Assembly (NCBI GenBank): GCA_038049695.1
Contig: CP142453.1
Span: 2,745,501-2,809,500 of the forward strand
DNA length: 64,000 bases
Source: Cinnamomum chago
Taxonomy: Eukaryota > Streptophyta > Magnoliopsida > Laurales > Lauraceae
Direction of reading: 5' to 3'
Shown in pieces: positions 1 through 10,287 of the stretch (position 1 is its first letter; each line of letters begins with the position of its first letter). The notes beneath the pieces are model-generated. The model ran no database searches, was not told the DNA's origin, and was given only the letters and a program-made list of their open reading frames with translations. The position numbers were made by a program, and so were the translations under genes.

Positions 1-55
1 ATCCCTTCAGAGCTGTTCATGTTGGAATAGATTACCTTAATTTTGAAGATTGCTT

Positions 56-568
56 TCACCAGAGACATCCTTCCATTTTTTTTTTTTCCAGTTCCAACAT
101 TACCAGCCTTTGGATGAAGTGGGGAACAGAGTGATTGTGGTCGGCGGGACGCAGAGTCTCACTCTTTAGTTCTAGGGGCATATGCTTTATGGCCTGAATC
201 CTCCGTTCCAAAGGTTTTATGGCCCGAATCCTCCGTTCCAAAGGCTTTATGGCCTTAATCCGTTCCAATGCTGCCACCACTTTTGTCATGGATGGACGGA
301 TTCTTGGGTAAGGGCAGAGACACTGGCGAATGAGTTGAGCCGCCTGAACTGTACCTTGGGACGAGTACTGGCCTTCAAGCTGCCGATCCATCTTCTGCGA
401 TGCCTTCCTCCGATAAGATAGATGTTTTGTTGCCCAATTTGGTTGCCCAATTTACCAAATTCTGTTGCCCACTTAGACAGTTATTGGCGTAAAGTGCTGG
501 CATGCCTAAAAGCATCTCGAGCAACACAACCCCAAAAGAATATACGTCGCTCTTCTCGTACAGATGGC
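56..568 (-). pseudogene. RLCK VII kinase, last-exon fragment (copy Z), broken
   Basis: This is the C-terminal exon of a receptor-like cytoplasmic kinase of the APK1/PBL type. An acceptor (ACCAG, then GCCATCTG) opens the exon at 568, and the subdomain IX motif [15 protein letters not shown] follows. The C-terminal block RPSMTKVVAALERI lies near 250-300. The two parts are in different reading frames, and the frame breaks around 400-440, next to a short duplication of TTGCCCAATTT. A 30-bp unit is repeated in frame (starts near 191, 221 and 251), giving the peptide repeat AIKPLERRI. The tail ends in GCLW, as in copy C. The upstream exons are missing: similarity stops near 596, where transposon-like sequence begins. 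Inference: a dead gene remnant. Confidence 0.85.
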
Positions 569-595
569 CTGGTTGATGTTGATGGAGACACACTT

Positions 596-1127
596 ATTGA
601 TGATGTCAAAAAGTGGTTTTCGGGCACCACTGGTCAAGTGATATGCAATTAATGTCAAAATTAATGAAGAGAGAGAAGGTTTATAGTGGTTCGGTCAGTG
701 TGACCTACATTCACTTCAATTGGTTACTTTACTACTTCGGAGAAGGGATTACAAAATAGATAAGTACAATGATAGTGAAAATGGTTGATCAGATCTCCTT
801 CTTTGGTAGGACTCTCCTTTTATACTCTTCCCCTAACGGATGAAGACGATTCCTCAGCGACGTACGCTCCATTCTAGTGGAGTCTTCCGAACCCTCATCA
901 ACAGACGAGCAGGTAAGATTTCTTCCGCGGGACTTGGTGAAAGCCGTTTAAAGGAACGACGCATTGACTCCGTCATTCGTTGGATCCGGACCCGGCTCTT
1001 AATGGGTGGGTGATGACCCGGGCTCATCACGGACTTGGGTCACTCTGACCTGACCCGCCATCGTAGACCCATCCACTTGGGCCCAACCCATCCTTGCGGA
1101 CCGAGTCACTTCGGCCTGGCCCATCAT
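596..1127 (-). mobile_element. Probable Tat-like LTR (fragment or solo)
   Basis: Similarity to the other kinase copies stops at about 596. The block ends GGCCCATCA followed by TTTGCCCCTC, which resembles the LTR end plus polypurine tract (reverse strand) of the two Tat elements further right (CACACA followed by ATTGCCCC). It also shares their CCGAGTCACTTCGG-type vocabulary. The left boundary and target duplication were not resolved. Confidence 0.4.
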
Positions 1128-2100
1128 TTGCCCCTCAATGTCTCACACCAAAGAAGACTTTGAAAGGGAGACATTTTGAATATTCAGGCTCCTTCATGCC
1201 AAGCAATTTGTAGCTTTTCCAGAAACTGTCCGTATCCGTCGTTCGAGTTTCACAGCAGAGTCCTTTCGGCGGTTCTTTCCCTCTTTGAATTTCCCTTTGA
1301 ATATATGCTCTTTGCAGAGGGGGTCCAGGGGTGTCCCCCGGCGGTGGTCGAGCTGACCGGTCAGCTCGCGGGGGCCCAGGGGGCAGCGCCCCCAGCGGGG
1401 GTTCGGGGGCTGGCCCCCCCGGCTAGGGGCTCGGGGGCAGCGCCCCCGGACCAAAAAATCCGGACCCAATTTTCTGCCTTCATCAGGCGGGTCGACCTGG
1501 CCTTCCTCATCTTCCTTTGGAGTTGGTCATTCTTCTTTTGAATTTCACAGAAGTGTTCTCGTGGCTCAGGGCTCTTCTCCTTTGTTCTCTTGGTGTTCTT
1601 CTTCCTTTGAAAACCCTAGAGCAAGAGTTTATAAATAGAGGGGGCCTTTGCCCACTTTGCTTTTTATTTGGGATTCTTGCACCTTCTTCTTGAGAGAGCC
1701 TTTCATATATATTTTTTTTTTGTCAAAAAGGGGAGAGGGCAGCCACTTGCATCTCCTTGTTTTTCAAAGAAAGCCATCATGGAAGAAGGAGCAGCCACCA
1801 TGGAGTGCCAGGAAGAACAGGGCAATGGAAAGAAAGAAGGGGCAGACCGCGCGACCGCACCAGCTACGTCACCCACCATCGCTGCCCCTGCACGAGGAGC
1901 AAGCCAATCCGCGCTGGGGGTGTCCACGCCCGGGGCGCCTGCGCTGCCCGCCGTGCCTGCTCGCCCGCCTGCTGCGCACGGGGCGCCCGTGCTGCCTGCT
2001 GCTGCTGCTGCTCGCCCGCCTGGGGCGCACGGGGCGCCTGTGCATGCCACCCATGAATAAGATCTGGACGGCTTGTTTGTTGAATAAAAAATGATAGATT
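1128..2100. mobile_element. GC-rich transposon-derived segment with TATA box and short ORF
   Basis: This segment continues from the LTR-like block to about 200 bp before the exons of kinase copy A. It contains the GC-rich repeat GGGGGCAGCGCCCCC near 1375-1450 and a TATA-box-like TATAAATA near 1630. A short ORF (1779-2060, 93 aa, rich in Ala and Pro) has no recognised domain. By analogy with the Tat elements at 36409-37040 and 61545-62267, it could be the leader of an antisense transcription unit. That is inference only. The alternative is U3/R/U5 of a longer solo LTR. Confidence 0.35.
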
Positions 2101-2310
2101 GTTTGACACATTTAAAAACTATGAAAATATGGGGAAAAAAAGCTTCATGAAGTCCGACAAAAATATTGTAAAATTCTTCTAGTTTCCAACAGTTTTGTTG
2201 TTGGAAATAATAAGATGTCATGAGTAATAAGAGATTTTTCAAATTTACTTATTTTTTGTTATTTCGTGATTTTAATTCTGCTGGTATGTGTATTTATTTT
2301 ACATTTGCAG

Positions 2311-4203
2311 TCAGAGGTGAATTACTTGGGAAGGCTTTCTCATCCAAACATTGTGAAACTTTTGGGATACTGTTGTCAAAACGAAGAACTACTTTTAGTA
2401 TATGAAGTCATGTCAAGAGGGAGTTTGGAAAGGCACCTTTTCAGAAGTAAGTTGTGAACAATCTTGTTGTTATAATTATCTGTAATTAATTGTAGTTAGC
2501 AAGTCTGAGCTGATAATTTTTGTAGCTTTTTTTTCCCCCTTCCAATAGAATTGCAACCGTTGTTCATGTTTCTAGATTGATGCATTTTCTGTAGGGGGTC
2601 CAGCCTTTCAACCACTTAATTTCATGGAGCATGCGGCTCAATATAGCAATTGGTGTAGCTCGGGCCCTTGAATTCTTACACTCAGTTAATACCATATATC
2701 GTGATTTTAAAGCATCTAATATATTGCTTGATTCGGTAAACTCTTCCGTTCTGATTTCTTCTGCTACAGAGAAAGGGAGAAAGAAAACTTTGCATGGTTG
2801 ATTTCTTAATTCTTTCTTTCTTTCTTTCTTTTTTATTCTGCAGAACTATAATGTGAAAATTTGTGATTTTGGATTAGCAAGGGATGGCCCACAACATGGT
2901 GCTTCACATGTCTCCACAGGTCCTAAGGGCACATATGGTTATGCAGCTCCTGAATATGTGGCTACAGGTAAGATTCATTGCTACAACTTTTTTATGATTT
3001 CTGTGTTATTTTTTAGTAGGTTGCATAGTGGACTTTCTTTATTTTAGCTAATCTCAAATTGCTCTCTAGCTTTATGAATGGGTGGATGGTGTTGGATGTC
3101 GCCCCATATCTATGATTAGGTCGGATCCCAACCTGGTTCCAAGGGCGAGGCCAATTAAAAATATTCCTTCTAATTACAATTGTGGCCCTAATTCCAGATG
3201 GATAGAAATCAGCAATGAGGTTATAAATGATGATCAATATACCATAAACAAATCATGAAAACATCAACTCATACAATCTTAGTGGAGCAGCAGCAGTATC
3301 ATAAGTTCAAATAAAGTTACAAAATATCTTAAAGTTAGGTTTATGGCCAACGGTATACCTAGGGCCCAAAATACACATCCACAAAGTGAACCTGTAGTTC
3401 ATCATATTAACTTTTTCCCCTGAAAGATGTTTCCTCGTATGAGCCATGGGTTGCATTCTTTGATATTTCTTTTTCAAAGTCATCTTAATATTTGAATTAG
3501 GTTTTGCAACTGGTATCTGGGAATGTAACGTGAAACTCACTTCTTCAAGTACAAAGAATGTCTGCTTATAAAGCCTTGTAGAGGTCTTTTTGTTTACTTC
3601 CAATTATGAATGTTGTCATCACTTGCTTTAGCTAGGTTTCAAACTGGTCCAAGAATTGTACAAATAAAAAGGTAGAGAGTTAATAATCATCCTTACTTCT
3701 TTCTTTTTTGTCATAAAAATATGCTTGAAAAATAGCAGTAGCTACAAACCCCCAACAGGGTTAAAAATAATATAATTTCTTTCTTTCTTGAAAAAAAATG
3801 TCTCAAATGGTTGAAAATTCCTGGATCTCTAACTATGGAAAATGTGCCTCTATCAACATAAACCATAAACCATAAACCAGGCCATCTGACTGCAAAGAGC
3901 GACCTATACAGTTTTGGAGTTGTGTGGCTCCAGATGCTTTCAGGCCTACGGGTACTTGACCCAAATCGTCCAACTGAGAACTACAATTTGGTAAAGTGGG
4001 CAAAACCATATCTATCCAATCGGAGGAAGCTACTATCACATGTGATGGACGAGCAGATTGAAGGGCAGTATCCATCCAAAGGTGCAGTTCTGGCTGCTAA
4101 GCTCACTCTCAAGTGTCTCGAGACTGAACAAAGAAGCAGACCATCCATGTCAGAAGTGGTGAGAACATTGGAGAAGATTCAGGCCATAAAGCATAAGCCT
4201 TAG
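2311..4203 (+). pseudogene. RLCK VII kinase copy A, 5'-truncated and frameshifted, inverted orientation
   Basis: Four exons of an APK1/PBL-like kinase are recognisable: 2311-2446 ([21 protein letters not shown]), 2595-2735 (catalytic loop [12 protein letters not shown]), 2844-2967 ([14 protein letters not shown]) and 3881-4203 (KSDLYSFGVV, RPSMSEVV, TAG stop). All junctions are GT-AG. Exons 1 and 2, which carry the N-terminus, glycine loop and ATP-binding lysine, are absent. In exon 4 the sequence CCACTTAATTTCATGG has four extra bases compared with copy C (CCACTTTCATGG). This shifts the frame and brings a stop before the catalytic loop. The copy runs opposite to copies Z, B and C. The 0.9-kb last intron (2968-3880) shows no gene. 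Confidence 0.88.
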
Positions 4204-4365
4204 GAACCAAACTTATGAAGGTGGTAAGAGTCTTGGAGGGGAGATTGTTTCTCTAGGTACGGCTATACTATCATACTCACTAGAAGATGCTTCCCATCAA
4301 GTATCTTATGGACCATCTAAAGGGAAAGAAATGACAGAATTCTCGAATATGCCTCTTCTTCTACA

Positions 4366-4620
4366 CACTACAAAAAAAAGGACTTTTAGTCTCGCTTTTG
4401 AAATGAGCTTTTGTGTCGCTTTTACAATAAAGTGACACAGTATGGTCTGATGTGTCACTTTAGAGGAGGAGTGAATGAAGAGGTGGTTTGTTGGGTCACT
4501 TTTCTATAACGCGACACATAAAACAAATCTATGGTTTTTCTCCACTAACCAAAAGTGACACAAGAAGTTTGATTGTTATTTTCTTTCATGAAATAAGAAA
4601 GAAAAGCGACACATGAAATT
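4366..4620. repeat. CACTA left terminal and subterminal repeats
   Basis: The terminal inverted repeat is followed by several copies, in both orientations, of a short motif resembling GTGTCRCTTTT / AAGTGACACA (for example near 4410, 4428, 4455, 4490, 4550 and 4600). Subterminal arrays of this kind are binding sites for element-encoded proteins in known CACTA elements. Confidence 0.8.
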
Positions 4621-4799
4621 GGGCAAGTGATAATTTGGTTTCCTCCATCGTATATCCCATCCTTTCCTTCCCTCCATATCTCATTCCCTTAGACGCCCAA
4701 ATACCCCAACGATCGAAGGGATCCCCTTGAGGAGTGTCTGAGGCGATCGACAGGTGCACATCATCTCTGCAAAACTTCAGGCGATCGACAGGTGCACAT

Positions 4800-5052
4800 C
4801 TTTTACCCTTTTCCCTCCCGCGCCCTGCTTCCACCCATTTCTTTCCTCCCCTTTTCCTTTTCCTTTTCCCTTTCTCCCTCCCGCCCTCTGCTTCCCCCCA
4901 TTTCTTTCCTCCCCTTTTCCTTTCCCCTTTCCCAGTTTCCCCATCCCGCCGGAGCTCGCCTGCACCAGACCCGCCCCTGGATCTCTCTCTCTCCCTCCCT
5001 TTCCCTCTCCCTCTCTTTCTCTCTGCACTGTGCCCTACACCAGACCCGCCCT

Positions 5053-5094
<42 letters not shown>

Positions 5095-5215
5095 TGTCTC
5101 CCTCTCCCTCTCTCTCGCTGCTCTATTTCTCTCTCTCGCCCCGCCCTCCCTCCCTCTCCCTCTCCCTCTCCCTCTCCCTCTCACCCTCCCGCCAGGGGTT
5201 CTCTCTCCCTCCCTC
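4800..5215. repeat. Pyrimidine-rich low-complexity tract with (CT)n
   Basis: A plus-strand tract of CCCTTTTCC, CTCCCT and an uninterrupted (CT)n near 5057-5090. It follows a duplicated GGCGATCGACAGGTGCACATC at about 4742 and 4780. Open frames through it encode only Ser-Leu or Pro-rich repeats and are not taken as genes. Long CT tracts are common in plant 5' leaders, so this may be the captured 5' UTR of one of the gene pieces inside the CACTA element. Confidence 0.6.
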
Positions 5216-7198
5216 CTTGCGCCGGAGCCGCCACCGGAGCTCTGCACCGGACGAAAGCCTATTCGTATTGAGTGGGAACAAAAAGCACATTTTGGAAGGG
5301 GAGAAGACGACACAGAGAATGGTAAGCATCTGTACAGTTCTTCTCATTTTTTTTCTTCTTGTTTTTCTTTGTATATAGAACATCCAATCTACTGTGTGTA
5401 TTGATACAACCATGGATTCCACTGTTGTTAAAAAAAGGGACGGAACCCTAACTTTTTTTCTTTTCTTCCTTTCTGCTCTATCGATCCCATTCTATACTAT
5501 AGTCCATTTTTTTATGTAAATGAGGTGAATCAACTTAAGTAACTAGAGAAAGCATCTTCAAAAGTTCAACCCATCAAAGAGATTTCAAACGTGCCTTTTG
5601 AAACTTAAAAGGAAAAAAAAAAAAAAAAAACCATGTTAAAACTCATGATTCTGGGTAGAAAATCATGTAAATAAAAAATGAACAGGGAGCTGCTCAACCA
5701 TCTCTCAAAAGATCAAACGTATGCAAATCAAAGAAAAAGAACCATATGAAGTCAACTTGAGAGTTTGGGAAATTAGGGGGTTTCTTGGATTGTCTTTTTT
5801 GTACTGCAATTGCAAGACTTGGGACACCTTTGGGCCGTCACTTACCATTCTCATCAAGCTCATGGCTGTGGAATCCCTCATGTTTGCACCTTTCTTTGCC
5901 AGGCATGGAGGCCTGCTCTTCAAGATCTTCTAAAAGCAACAAGACAAAAAATGAAGTTGGTTTCGTTCTCTGGTAGAAAAAAGATGGAAGTTATTTCTTC
6001 ACTTGGTTATGTAGTTCTAAATTAGTGGAGATTACTTTAGTGCCCATGTTTCTCTAGCTTGAAATGGGCAGGAAAAATTTTCCTCTTTTTGATGGTAAGA
6101 GATGGTGGTTCTTCCTGTAAGAGCAGTCATTTCCGAAGAATGATTGGGCTCCCTTTTTATGTGTAACATCATGGGTTTCCCTTTAAACACAGAGAATGCT
6201 TCTTGAAATAGAAAAAATCTATTATTTCTATTTGTTGAGCTTTAAGATGAATGTTTGGACCACCCCTTGGGGTTTGAAAGGTGAGGAACGAAAGGTATGT
6301 GTTGAATCTGTTTTGCCTTTTTAATTTCTTAGGGACGTTATCATTAATCTTGGGTGACTCATGCTACCTAAAGGCTACAGGGCAAGTTCATCTTTACCTT
6401 GCTCGTATGAGTAAGATCAGCGTTATTTGCAAGCAGAGTAAAGATTGGAAGGGCTCTTAGTTTTGGGTTTGCATTCTTGGGCTCATTTCCCTTTACTCAA
6501 TTCCATGTGAAATGATTCTTGAGGTGCTGGTTTGATCCTCTGGACTCTATCTTGTAGGTGTTCCTTGGCCCCTTCCAAAGAAAAAGTGTATTTGTGCTCA
6601 CGTGCTGGGGCAAAACTTTTTTCAACAGGCACCTATGATGAGGTGTTGTTCAAAAGATCATACCTTCAGTACTTAGAGCCTGATGGGGGGGGCATTTGAT
6701 TTATGGGAAGATGAATCTCAAACTACCTAGCAAAACAAAGAAATGAAACATGGAATTTGATTTATGTAGATGTTTCCCTTTCTCTTCACTTTGTTTTAAT
6801 AGTTTACATTCACTGTAGACCCAATGTAGACCCAAAATTTTTTTTTTTAAGCTAACTCCTGATTGATTGGAGGAAGTTAGGATATTGATGATGATATTCA
6901 TAGATGCAGGCATATATTTTTTTTTCATATTTTTAAAAAAAGTGTATGAAGAGAATTGGTAACCAGTGCATGTTCTTGTGAGGGACCTCAAATTTATTTT
7001 TTTATTATGTTTATTTTTAAAATTGTTATTGTCTTGAACTTGGAAAGCTCCAATTATTTATATATAATGCTGTTTGAAATCTATTTCTATGTCTGTGTTA
7101 ACTATTTCTTTTTCATCTCATGATTTTCTCTTATGGTGGTTCTACTCTTATAGGTTTCTCTTAATTCTATCCATGTTCCCTTGTAATTCTACACATCC
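5216..7198. other. CACTA interior, no recognisable gene
   Basis: An AT-rich stretch with short unconnected open frames (for example 5721-6025), a poly(A) run near 5612 and no recognisable domain, terminal repeat or RNA gene. It could be intron of a captured gene or filler sequence. Confidence 0.5.
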
Positions 7199-7346
7199 AT
7201 CTAGGTCTCTCTCTGCTCTGTCTCTCGCTCTCTCGGTCTCTCTCTGCTCTCTCTCTCCCTCTCAGTCTCCCTCTGCGTCTCTCTGCTCTCTCTCTCTCTC
7301 TCGCTCTCTCGGTCTCTCTCTGCTCTCTCTCTCCCTCTCAGTCTCC
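7199..7346. repeat. CT-rich tract with internal direct repeat
   Basis: A (CT)-rich stretch in which a segment of about 45-60 bp is repeated almost exactly (CTCTCGGTCTCTCTCTGCTC occurs near 7230 and again near 7307). It precedes the coiled-coil exon and may be another captured leader. Confidence 0.65.
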
Positions 7347-7421
7347 AGCGCAATCAACTAGTAGAAGTAATTCGCTGGGTTACCAGCTTTGGGGTAGACT
7401 GCTCTGTTTTTTGTGTCACAG

Positions 7422-7886
7422 ATAGATGATCTCATCCAACTGATTGATGATTTCCAAGCACTATCTTGTTTGGCCAAGAAGGAAGAAGCGATTGACCAAT
7501 TCAAAAAGCAGCTGAGCTCTATTTATTCTGAAGATGCTTGTCGACAAGCAAGGCTTAATACCATTGAAGGAGAACTTCGGATCATGGCCCAGGCTAAAGG
7601 TGAGCTGGTTGCTGAGCGGGCTGAGGTTTTCCAAGACTTCAACACAGTCACTGAAGAATTGCGTAGGCTGGCAAGCGAGCAGCAGTTATTGCTGGTAGAA
7701 GCTGATCTTTTAGAAGAAGCAGCAGCTGAGTCCCAGCAGATCAAGGCTGAGCTGCAGGAGAAAATTGGGCAAACTGGACAAGAGAAAGCAGAGATTATCG
7801 CTGCACTGCAGACAGGTTATAACAGTGAAGAGCAGCTTCTTGAGCAACTGGGGATTTATCTCTGGAGTTTGCAGATGTGGGATTAA
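7422..7886 (+). CDS. Coiled-coil exon inside the CACTA element, function unknown
   Basis: An open stretch follows a good acceptor (TGTCACAG) and runs about 154 codons to TAA. The product is highly charged and helical, with segments such as AQAKGELVAERAEVFQDF and QQIKAELQEKIGQTGQEK that look like heptad coiled coil. No catalytic motif is visible. It lies between the CT-rich leader and the Rab-like exons on the same strand, so it may be a captured exon or part of an element-specific chimeric transcript. The family was not recognised. The coiled-coil tail of a transposon protein is an alternative origin. Confidence 0.45.
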   Translation: MDDLIQLIDDFQALSCLAKKEEAIDQFKKQLSSIYSEDACRQARLNTIEGELRIMAQAKGELVAERAEVFQDFNTVTEELRRLASEQQLLLVEADLLEEAAAESQQIKAELQEKIGQTGQEKAEIIAALQTGYNSEEQLLEQLGIYLWSLQMWD

Positions 7887-8093
7887 GTCTGGTTAAGTCA
7901 TAATAGAAACATTTTGGAGACAACTGATTTCTTCAGCAGTATTAACATCACATACCCTGCAGAAAATAGAGATGGATTTCTCTCTCAAACACAAACAACA
8001 TATATGTTTCTTTTGACTTGCTGAGGATGAATCTATGTATCAGAACATGCATCTTCTGATATCATAATTCACATGGCTCTGTGCTCTCTGTAG

Positions 8094-9500
8094 GTAGTCC
8101 TTGGGAATATGGGAACTGGGAAAACAAGTTTAGTACTGAGGTTTGTCAAAGGCCAATTTTTTGACCACCAGGTCCTCTTTCTTGTCCTCCTTTCCTGTCT
8201 TTGTTTTTGTGGTTTGCTTGCATATTGTTAATGGCATAGGATGCTTGACAATTAGTCTATATATGTTTCAGGAATCAACAATAGGAGCGGCTTTCTTCTC
8301 GCAAATTTTATCATTAAATGAGGCAACTGTGAAATTCGATATATGGGACACCGCTGGACAAGAGCGTTACCATAGTCTAGCCCCTATGTATTATCGTGGG
8401 GCAGCCGCAGCTGTTGTAGTCTACGACATTACAAGCATGGTAAGATATCTGTTTAAAGTACTTGCAACTACTTGCTGAAAGGGCCTTAAATTTAGTTTAT
8501 ATTCACAATCATGTTCATATATTTTAATTTTCTTTCAGTTAGTACTCATTAGAATTGCAAGTTCCTTTGACATTTAAGTTGTTATAGCATGAGAAAGTTT
8601 TATTGAAAAGTTCAAACCAAATACAACGAACCACCAAGATTAAAATAAGGGTATAAGAGGCTTATACCCTACAAACAATCAGCCATTTGGCTTAAGAATT
8701 ACAAAGACCCAAGGAGTAGATCTATCAACCCCTTGTTTTGCTAGGATGTCCACCAAAGCAATGGCTGACCTGTGCACAGGTCGAAAAATGACCTGAAGTT
8801 TTGAAGATAAAAACTTAATTTTGTTAAAGCAGAACTTGAGTTTCCAATGGCCTGGACTGTCAAGCTTAACCCACGAAATTGCATTGAGAGTTGCTCTCCA
8901 ATTCTACTATTAACCTCCCCTGAAATGACCTATAGAAAATCATCACCGCCTCCAAAATCGCCAACACCTCATCTTTATTAGAATCCTTGACACCCACACT
9001 TTTGGAAAACATGCACAATCTGCCCCCCCTCATTAAACCAAAGAACCCTTCCAATACTTGCTGGCCCAAGCTTTCTTTTAGCCACCTTGCCCACATTAAA
9101 TTTCAACATTGCACGTGGAGGTGGCGACCAAGGAATTGCCGTTTTCTCCTTGTTTCCTCCACACACTATACAAGCAATCCAATTAAACCAAATATCATTC
9201 ATCGAGGAATTAGCAAACTACTCCTTAACAAACGCCCATTTAGCAATCCTGAGGTTGACCACTGACAAGAGATCTTTAACAGAAGATAAAACGTCCCAAA
9301 ATGACAATGCTTCTGCCTTCATTCCTAATCAAAATGGCATTTCATTATCCCTTTTACATGCCACCTCTTTCTATGTTCAATTCATTATTCTTGTTGTTCA
9401 TAATTTAAAAGAATCACATTGATTGGCAACACCATGTTTTTTTGCCTTCAGGATTCTTTCGTACGAGCCAAAAAATGGGTTCAAGAGCTCCAAAGACAGG
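8094..9500 (+). pseudogene. RABF2: Captured Rab5-type small GTPase fragment (RABF2/RHA1-like)
   Basis: Three exons read as the front half of a plant Rab5 GTPase, which regulates endosome and vacuole traffic. Exon 8094-8171 has the P-loop [19 protein letters not shown]. Exon 8272-8439 has switch [10 protein letters not shown], the switch II motif WDTAGQE and [15 protein letters not shown]. Exon 9452-9500 has RAKKWVQELQRQG. These match the RHA1/ARA7 (RABF2) type rather than ARA6. Introns end AG; the donors are GTCCTC (weak), GTAAGA and GTATGT. The NKxD and SAK guanine-binding motifs and the prenylated C-terminus are absent downstream, so it cannot make a full GTPase. It lies inside the CACTA element and is therefore interpreted as captured host sequence. 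Intron 2 contains a LINE remnant. Confidence 0.85.
8660..9270 (-). mobile_element. LINE 3'-end fragment with RNase H-like domain
   Basis: The minus strand encodes pieces of the RNase H-like domain (RVT_3 type) found at the end of many plant LINE polyproteins: WSPPPRAMLKFNV, GRVLWFNEGGQIVHVF, DEVLAILEAVMIF and LAKQGVDRS. Frames shift between the pieces, so it is dead. It sits in the second intron of the captured Rab fragment. The large LINE at 17691-29198 lacks this domain, so the two belong to different families. Confidence 0.7.
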
Positions 9501-10287
9501 GTATGTCATCCAATATAACTGGTTTTTTAGTGTGTTTTTTTTTTTTTTTTTTTAATGTGTATGATCTAGTGTATGAAAATGACATTCGTTGTTGTTGTCA
9601 CTTCATTGTTGGCATTCAATTCCTCACTTCCCAGCTTGAAAGAGTGCAAGGGTTTTTAGTTGAGCAGAGTACGAATAGCAGTTGCAGGGAAAGTGACAAA
9701 GTTTTGCCGGATCTTGAATTCACAACTTGCAATTCAACACATCCTTCCTTGTGTCAAGGTATTTATGCTTTGGGACAGATTCAGAAAGTTTGTTATCTTA
9801 GGAGCGACACCCAAATCAGTTTTGGAGTACTGGGAACATGAAGGACATGTGAAGATCCACTTGCAGGTATCAAGAAACTATTTTATGGGTACTGAATTTA
9901 AGAGCAAATAGTTACAGTGATCACCTTCTCTGTAGCTATTATCTGTTATTATTATTCCAGAACCTAGTTGTAGTTAGGGGTTGTAGACCAAGAGAAACAG
10001 CCCCATAAAATATTTTTGCCGATTATCTTTATTGTGTATTTAGATATCTGTTGGAAAATTCAAAACTTCAAGGAAGATGGTGTTGTTTCTAACTGTAAAG
10101 CTCACATTAAGATGTGTACTTGTATGTAATCAGTATCGTTCCCCACGTGTGAAACAAGATTTTGCACGAGAATCTTCCCCCTCACTTCCCCACTTATGAA
10201 ACAAGATCACTGCCCCTGCTCTTCCAAACAGTCAGTTATTTAGGGTTGTTGTTGCTGTTGATTTTTTTGGTTATGTGTTGGTTGCAG
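9501..10287. other. CACTA interior after the Rab exons, no gene recognised
   Basis: A T-rich stretch containing an open frame near 9660-9911 (VRIAVAGKVTKFC, KFVILGATPKSVLEYW) whose family was not recognised. It could be another captured exon. No conserved motif or splice context settles this. Confidence 0.3.

Noticed and set aside
1703..2242. Minus-strand 179-residue open frame rich in Gly and Ala
   Set aside because: A shadow of the GC-rich segment; no domain and no conserved start context.
4734..5422. Several overlapping 80-216-residue open frames on both strands
   Set aside because: They run through CT-rich low-complexity DNA and encode only Ser-Leu, Pro or Arg-Glu repeats; no codon-level signal or domain.
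8094..9500. Rab-like exons as a functional host gene
   Set aside because: Both sides lie within the CACTA termini, the C-terminal half with NKxD, SAK and prenylation motifs is missing, and the first donor is weak.
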